64,000 nt of DNA, taken from Stomoxys calcitrans (taxonomy: Eukaryota > Arthropoda > Insecta > Diptera > Muscidae). Below, in pieces: positions 58,411-64,000 of this stretch. Location: NCBI RefSeq assembly GCF_963082655.1, contig NC_081552.1, forward strand, positions 196,683,281 to 196,747,280, in the 5' to 3' direction. The notes below the pieces were generated by a model that was given only the letters and a program-made list of their open reading frames with translations, was not told where the DNA came from and did no database searches. How positions within the stretch are numbered: the first letter of the stretch is position 1; each line of letters starts with the position of its first letter. The translations under genes were made by a program, and so were the position numbers.

Positions 58411-58452
58411 ATAGGCGAGCATGCTAACCTCTGTGCTACGGTAGCTTCCAAT
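58325..58452 (-). mobile_element. SINE-1 copy, internally deleted
   Basis: Minus strand: 'gaagctaccgtagcacagaggttagcatgctcgcctatgacgctgagggcctaagttcaaatcctggcg', then a jump to 'tatagcc..ggactcggctat'-type sequence. The A box is clear and the B box carries mutations. Confidence 0.7.
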
Positions 58453-58459
58453 GGTTTTA

Positions 58460-58960
58460 CCATAAAAAATATGCAAGCTTGGTTGTTTGCATAAAAAAAA
58501 ACACTCGCACACTCGAGTTCAGACATCGTTCAGGAGTCCTTCCTGTCGGGAAAAATTTCTACCGGTAAAAAAAATGTGCCCAAAAATAGCAGGCACAAAA
58601 AGAATACAAAAAAAATCCTACACAGAGTTCAGAATTCGTTTCGAATTCCATCAGAACTGTCGAAATAAAAATTCCTAACGGTTCAAACAAAAAATACATG
58701 TAAAAAAGCAGAGTTCGAACATCGATCAGAATTCCTACCGAACTGTCGGACATCGTTCAGAATTGTCGGAACAAGACTTCCTACAAACAAATAGTTCAGA
58801 AATGGTTCAGAATTCTTTCCGATGAGTCTGAAGGTTCAGAATTCCTTTCGAACTGTCGGACGAAAAATTCAAAAAAACTCCTGCGACAAGACGTTCAGAA
58901 CTGTCAGAAAAACATCTGGTCGATCGTTTTACAAGCAACTGGGAATTAATTTTTTCTGCC
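58460..58960. repeat. Degenerate TTCAGAATTC/TGTCGGA word cluster
   Basis: 'gttcagaattc', 'gaactgtcgga' and 'ttccgac' words recur in both directions here and in 57.5-57.97 kb. This suggests the remains of one foldback-like element split by the 319-bp duplication. Confidence 0.5.
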
Positions 58961-59027
58961 AGTCTCATTGTTAAAAGACGTTGTATAGTTCTTTAATTGT
59001 GTTTGCCATATTTTCCATTACTCCTTT

Positions 59028-60088
59028 TTATACCCTCCACCATAGGATGGAGGTATACTAATTTCGTCATTCTGTTTGTAACACCTCGAAATATGCGTCT
59101 GAGACCCCATAAAGTATATATATTCTTGATCGTCATGTCATTTTAAGTCGATCTAGCCAAGTCCGTCCGTCTGTCTGTCGAAAGCACGCTAACTTTCGAA
59201 GGAGTTAAGCTAGCCGCTTGAAATTTTGCACAAATACTTTTTAGGTCGGTTGGGATTGGAAATGGGTCAAATCGGTCCATGTTTTGATATAACTGCTATA
59301 TAAACCGATCTTGGGTCTTGACTTCTTGAGCCTCTAGAGGGCGCAATTCTTGTCTGATTTGACTGGAATTTTGCACGTGGTGTTTTGGTATCACTTCTAA
59401 CAACTGCGGTAAGTATGGTTCAAATCGGTCCATGTTTTGAACTAGCTGCCATTTAAATCGATCTTGGGTCTTGACTTCTTGAGTCCGATTTGACTGAAAT
59501 TTTGCACGTAGTGTTTTGGTATCTTTTCCAATAACTGTTTTAAGTATGATTCAAATCGGTGCATAATCTGGTATAGCTGTCATATAAACCGATCTTGGAT
59601 CTTGACTTCTTGAGCCAATAGAGCGCGCAATTCTCATCCGATTTGGCTGAAATTTAGCATGAGGTGTTTTGTTATGACTTCAAATAAATGTGCTAAGTAT
59701 GGCGCAAATCGGTACATAACCTGTTATAGCTGTCGTATAAACCGTCTGGGATCTTAACTTTTTGAGCCTCTAGAGGGCGCAATTCTCATACGATTTGGAA
59801 GAAATTTTGTACAACGGCTTCTTTCATGACCTTCAACATACGTGTCTAATATGGCCTGAATCGATCAATAGCTTGATACAGCTCCCATATAAACCGATCT
59901 ACCGATTTTGCTTCTTGAGCCCCTACAAGGCGCAATTCTTATCTGAATGAACTGAAATATTACACAATAGCATATTCTTATTCAATGTTCTTTGTTTGCC
60001 TAATAGGAGATACTGCGCATAGAACTCGACCAATGCGATCCATGGTAGAGGGTATATAAGATTCGGCCCGGCCGAACTTAATAATCAT
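59028..60088 (+). mobile_element. MOD-1, complete reference copy
   Basis: Opens with 'tttttataccctccaccataggatggaggtatactaatttcgtc', then 'gagaccccataaagtatatata' and 'ctagccaagtccgtccgtctgtctgtcg'. Six modules follow. It ends with 'ccatggtagagggtatataag' (an inverted copy of its opening words) and the hairpin ttcggcccggccgaa before 'cttaataat'. The paired subterminal inverted words plus the 3' hairpin are what helentron-type non-autonomous elements look like; no protein is encoded. Confidence 0.85.
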
Positions 60089-60099
60089 TTTTGTCATTT

Positions 60100-60525
60100 T
60101 AGGAAAATAAATTTAATTTGTTCTAACGCAAATATGTGTACATGTTCTTTGTCATTAAAAATTATCCGTTGAAAACCCATCAGAAGACCTAATCTAATCT
60201 TAAATTTTATTTTTTTTTGTTTGTTACCGCCTGAACCGTTTCAAACAAAGCTTTTTGGATATGTATGCTGATATTTTAAAATGTAAATTTTAGCACCTAT
60301 ATAATAATTATTTTTTATTATATTTTTTTACATACCGTGGAGTTTGTTTAAAGTCTATTATTCTTATTATGGTAATGTTTACTTTTGCTCTTAATAGGGA
60401 TGTGAAAAAGAAAAGTTTGTGGCTTAGGGTTTGTTACGAGTTCCAAAAAGACTTGAAGGTGTTACCACTTTTTTTCCTAATATAGAGAATTATATGAAAA
60501 AATTGAGTTTTATATTGACAATATA
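60100..60525. other. AT-rich DNA, no recognised feature
   Basis: Short frames only and no repeat of the named families. Confidence 0.35.
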
Positions 60526-60527
60526 TT

Positions 60528-61675
60528 TTTATACCCACCACCATAGGAAGGGGGTATACTAATCTAGTCATTCCGTTTGTAACACCTCGAAATATTCGTC
60601 TAAGGCCCCATAGAGTATATATATATTCTTGATTGTCTCAACGTTCTGAGTCGATCTAGCCATGTCCGTCCGTCCATCCGTCTGTCGAAATCACAATAGC
60701 GGTCGAACGCGTAAAGATACTTAATATTGATGTAGATCGTTGGGGATTGAAAATGGGCCATATCGGTTCAGATTTAGATATAGCTCCCATATAAACCTAT
60801 CTCCCGATTTGACTTCTTGAGCGTATGGAAGCCGCAAATTTTATCCGATTTGACTGAAATTTTACTTGTAGTGTTCTGTTATGACTCTCAACAACTGTAC
60901 CAAGTATGGTCTAAATCGGTCTAAAACCTGATATAGATATAAACCAATCTCTCCATATAAACCGGTCGCCTGATTTGATTCTTGAGCCCCTGGAAGCCGT
61001 AATTTTTGTTACGACTTTCAACAACTGTACCAAATACAGTCCTAACCAGTATATAACCTGATATAGCTCCCTTATAAACCGATCTCCCGATTTGACTTTC
61101 ATCTTGTGTTCTGTTTGTTCTTTCAACAACTTTGCCAAGTACGGTTTAAATCGGCCTATAACCTGACATATCTCCAATATAAACCGATCTCCAGATCTGA
61201 ATTATTGAGCCCCTGGAAGCCGGACTCTGTTATGACTTCCAACAACTGTGCCGAGTACGGTCTAAATCGGTCCATGACCTGATATAGCTCCCATATAAAC
61301 CGATCTCCCGATTTGACTTCTTGAGCCTCTGGAAGACGATATTTTTGTACGATTTTGCTGAAATTTTGCATGTAGTATTCTGTTATGACTTTATAACATA
61401 ACGGTCTATAACCTTATATAGATATAAACCGATCTCCCCATATAAACCGATCTCCCGATTTGACTTCTTGAGCCCCTGGAAGCTGCAATTTTAGTCCCTT
61501 TTGTGGAAATTTTGCACAAAGTCTTATATTACGACTTCCAACTCCTGTTCCAACTAGTGTACCAGGTCCAAATCAGTTTATACCCTGATATATAATCCGA
61601 TCTTGATTGATTTGAATTCTTGAGCCCTTACAAGCCACAATTTTTGTCCGATTTTAGGAATCGGACAATTTCGTG
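60528..61675 (+). mobile_element. MOD-1 copy, 3' truncated
   Basis: 'tttttatacccaccaccataggaagggggtatactaatctagtcattcc', 'gatctagccatgtccgtccgtccatccgtctgtcg', then about seven modules, several shortened. It stops at 'ttttgtccgattttagg' without the hairpin end. Confidence 0.8.
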
Positions 61676-61768
61676 CTACTTACAAAATCCTTAATTGTTT
61701 TCCATACCATCCATCCACTTAATGCCAATGAAATTCGCATAGCACACCTCTTACGTAGATGAGTTATA

Positions 61769-62375
61769 AAGGGTGATTTTTTTGAGGTTAGGATTTTCAT
61801 GCATTAGTATTTGACAGATCACGTGGGATTTCAGACATGGTGTCAAAGAGAAAGATGCTCAGTATGCTTTGACATTTCATCATGAATAGACTTACTAACG
61901 AGCAACGCTTGCAAATCATTGAATTTTATTACCAAAATCAGTGTTCGGTTCGAAATGTGTTCATTCACCGTAACGTTGCGTCCAACAGCATCTTTGAAAA
62001 AATACGGTCCAATGATTCCACCAGCGTACAAACCACACCAAACAGTGCATTTTTCGGGATGCATTGGCAGTTCTTGAACGGCTTCTGGTTGCTCTTCACT
62101 CCAAATGCGGCAATTTTGCTTATTTACGTAGCCATTCAACCAGAAATGAGCCTCATCGCTGAACAAAATTTGTCAAAATTTGAACACATTTCGAACCGAA
62201 CACTGATTTTGGTAATAAAATTCAATGATTTGCAAGCGTTGCTCGTTAGTAAGTCTATTCATGATGAAATGTCAAAGCATACTGAGCATCTTTCTCTTTG
62301 ACACCATGTCTGAAATCCCACGTGATCTGTCAAATACTAATGCATGAAAATCCTAACCTCAAAAAAATCACCCTT
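61769..62375. mobile_element. Foldback mariner-type element
   Basis: Two 195-bp arms, 61769-61963 and 62181-62375, are inverted copies of each other with no difference I could find. TA dinucleotides flank the element (61767-61768, 62376-62377). Each arm carries the start of a transposase (MNRLTNEQRLQIIEFYYQNQ). The 217-bp centre encodes, on the minus strand, FSDEAHFWLNGYVNKQNC and TVWCGLYAGGIIGPYFFKDA, which are DDE-transposase segments around an acidic catalytic site. The joints are out of frame, so no transposase is made. Confidence 0.9.
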
Positions 62376-62491
62376 TATTTATTTTTTAACATTTTTAGCA
62401 CTGTTTTTTTTTTTTGTTTGTTTGTGATTTTGATTTTATTGCTAACACCTAATAAATACAACAACTATGTATATTTGGGCGTTAACATAGT

Positions 62492-62622
62492 GAAGGCCAC
62501 CGTGGCCCAGAGGTTAGCATGCCCACCTATGATGCCGAGGTTCAAGTGGTGTCGCTATGCGGCACGTCGTTCGGGCTCGGCAATAAAAAGGAGGCCCCCT
62601 ATCATTGAGCTTAAACATCAAT
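62492..62622 (+). mobile_element. SINE-1 copy with central deletion
   Basis: 'gaaggccaccgtggcccagaggttagcatgcccacctatgatgccgaggttcaag', then directly 'tggtgtcgctatgcggcacgtcgttcgggctcggcaataaaaaggaggcc' and on to 'gagcttaaacatc'. Confidence 0.8.
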
Positions 62623-62623
62623 C

Positions 62624-62700
62624 CCATGGCAGTCGGATTAACCCGATGGAGTCCTTCATCGGCAGCGGCTGCTCCCTCAGTGTACAACACACTGTTATAG
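62624..62700 (+). mobile_element. SINE-2 copy
   Basis: 'ggcagtcggattaacccgatggagtccttcatcggcagcggctgctccctcagtgtacaacacactgtta'; the CAA tail is lost. Confidence 0.7.
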
Positions 62701-62850
62701 TTTGGAACATTGAGATCCAATCTGTGTGGTTTTCATTAGTGTGACAAGAAGCTTAGCTGCGAGTTACCGGGTGCGTCCACTGTTTGCGGATATTGGAATA
62801 CTCCATACGGTGTAGCTGCAACGGCAGTCGCGAACAATCAGCGTTATCGA
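62700..62850 (+). mobile_element. SINE-3 fragment
   Basis: 'acattgagatccaatctgtgtgg', 'caagaagcttagctgcgagttaccgggtgcgtccactgtttgcggatattgg' and 'gtagctgcaacggcagtcgcgaacaatcagcg'. It is cut by the inverted SINE-2 that follows. Confidence 0.7.
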
Positions 62851-62912
62851 GGCCCTTGCCGATGAAGGACTTCATTGAGTCAATCCGGTGCGTATAAGCG
62901 GCTGCCATGGCT
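62851..62912 (-). mobile_element. SINE-2 inverted fragment
   Basis: The plus strand reads 'ggcccttgccgatgaaggacttcattgagtcaatccggtgcgt', the reverse of the SINE-2 core. It splits a SINE-3 copy at 'cgttatcga'. Confidence 0.65.
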
Positions 62913-63014
62913 TCTCGTTTCGTGGACAGTAAAGCGACACTGATGCTCTGCTGTCGGGACATGTGTGCATACAATTTCTTGAAATCATTGTGTATACTAT
63001 TAGGCCCGTCACGG

Positions 63015-63345
63015 GATGGCTATGAACACAGCAAGGGTTGGTGTTCATCGTCATCACAAGAAGCTCAGCTGAGAGCTACCGGGAGCGTCCAAAGATTGCG
63101 GATGGTGATATGCTTCGAATACGGAATACATACCTGTAATTGCAGTCTTGAACAATCAACGATATCGGGTGGAGAGTCTCAGCGAGAAGACAGGCGGCAC
63201 CAGCTCTTGCTTAAATACTGAGCATATGATACTCGATATGGCAAGGCGAGTTATTGGCGCCTTTTAATAACCAATGGATATAACGTTCTCAAGCCTATGG
63301 AACTTGACATGATCGCTCCACATACAAAAATGTGGCTAATACAAC
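63015..63345 (+). mobile_element. SINE-3 copy
   Basis: From 'gggatggctatgaacacagcaagggttggtg' through 'gaagctcagctgagagctaccgggagcgtccaaagattgcggatgg' to 'acatacaaaaatgtggctaatacaac', a damaged version of the tail at 48.65 kb. Confidence 0.7.
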
Positions 63346-63734
63346 TTTTAGACTTTGCTGGGTACCAGGCCATCAGGAGGTGGAGTAAATCTGTGTACAC
63401 AAAACTGGGGTAAGGGGAAAATCTGTGTACACACCACTGCTAGCTCATTGGTAGAACATACACTTTTCATGGTTACCGCAGAAATGTCACGTGGGCTCAT
63501 GTGTAGGTTACAGGTTGGACAAGGCCGTGTGTTTCTCTATTTTTTATTGTACACACATTTTAAAGCGAATTTTTGTGGGATTAGTAGTGATGTAGGAGTG
63601 GAAGACGGCTGAGTAACTTTTGTTGCACTGCCCTACAATTGCAGGGAAAAGACACACGATTATGAGTGAATATCTGCTTCAATGCCTAAATACTATCCAA
63701 ACACATGGCTATGTGGAGGGAACTCCCGGCATGG

Positions 63735-63970
63735 GGTAACTTAGATTATCACACAGACTGGAACTGTGAGGTCCGATTTGTGTGGGGTTCATCGTTATCA
63801 CGACAAGCTTATCTGGAAACTACCAGGCGTCCAAAGGTTGCGAATAGTGGAATGCTTCATACGCAGTACCAGTAACTGCAGTCGCGGACAATCAGCGGTA
63901 TTGAGTTAAGAGTCTCAGTGAGTAGCTTAAATACTGAGTGTCTTTAAAAGGCCTGCAAAAGACCATTAAT
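63735..63970 (+). mobile_element. SINE-3 copy at the right edge
   Basis: 'ggaactgtgaggtccgatttgtgtggggttcatcg', 'ctaccaggcgtccaaaggttgcgaatagtggaatgc', 'cagtcgcggacaatcagcgg' and 'gagtctcagtgag'. Confidence 0.7.
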
Positions 63971-64000
63971 TTCTGCTTTCAACACACACTAACAATCACA

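Noticed and set aside
61882..62301. 139-residue transposase-like frame
   Set aside because: Only its start is transposase. It then crosses into the inverted centre and reads the complement of transposase sequence.
55711..64000. Second exon of Tom1
   Set aside because: I looked for an acceptor followed by a phase-1 E-x-ATD-type VHS start and saw none; the region is repeats and AT-rich DNA.

Overview
This window looks like intergenic and intronic DNA from a repeat-rich dipteran genome, most likely a calyptrate (muscid-type) fly. That is inferred from three split genes with clear insect-type products, short GT-AG introns, AT-rich unique DNA with CAA/CAG and CA microsatellites, and the dense load of RNase H-bearing, Jockey-type and RTE-type LINEs, tRNA-derived SINEs and modular '~153-bp' repeats. 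Species cannot be fixed from the sequence alone.

Host genes all lie in the right third. Syx8 (syntaxin 8, + strand, six coding exons, 40335-45817) carries a 4.5-kb first intron filled with two LINE fragments. Uqcr-C2 (complex III core protein 2, - strand, four coding exons, 54263-52634) is complete. A divergent first coding exon (55650-55710, + strand) matches the N terminus of TOM1-family VHS proteins; its remaining exons were not found and probably lie beyond the window. The 1.4 kb between the Uqcr-C2 and Tom1 starts holds repeat debris.

Region by region: 1-5.5 kb has LINE and RTE fragments, a modular repeat and a SINE. 5.5-12.5 kb has modular repeats in both orientations and a 94-bp minisatellite. 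12.5-19 kb is a large inverted repeat of another modular family around a 2.2-kb loop. 19.5-21.4 kb is unique DNA with two tandem duplications. 21.5-23.9 kb is a modular repeat with a second array. 23.9-25.9 kb appears unique. 26-37 kb has LINE copies, a 152-bp array split by a full-length SINE with perfect target-site duplications, an AT-rich repeat and a 1.5-kb 29-bp minisatellite. 37.4-40 kb has a dead Tc1-like element and a MITE/SINE nest just upstream of Syx8. 46-52 kb has a head-to-head modular repeat, a LINE and an RTE element. 56-64 kb is Tom1 intron or flank with more repeats, including a perfect foldback mariner-type element.

Working names for the repeats, used below: LINE-A and LINE-B (both I/LOA-like, with RNase H), LINE-C (Jockey-like), LINE-D (RTE-like), SINE-1 (tRNA-derived, 312 bp), SINE-2 and SINE-3 (CAA-tailed), MOD-1 (hairpin-ended element with ~153-bp modules), MOD-2 (~130-bp modules). 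For MOD-1, + means the end reading TTTTATACCCNCCACCAT comes first and the GC hairpin comes last. Almost all long frames in the window are reading frames through these repeats and not genes.
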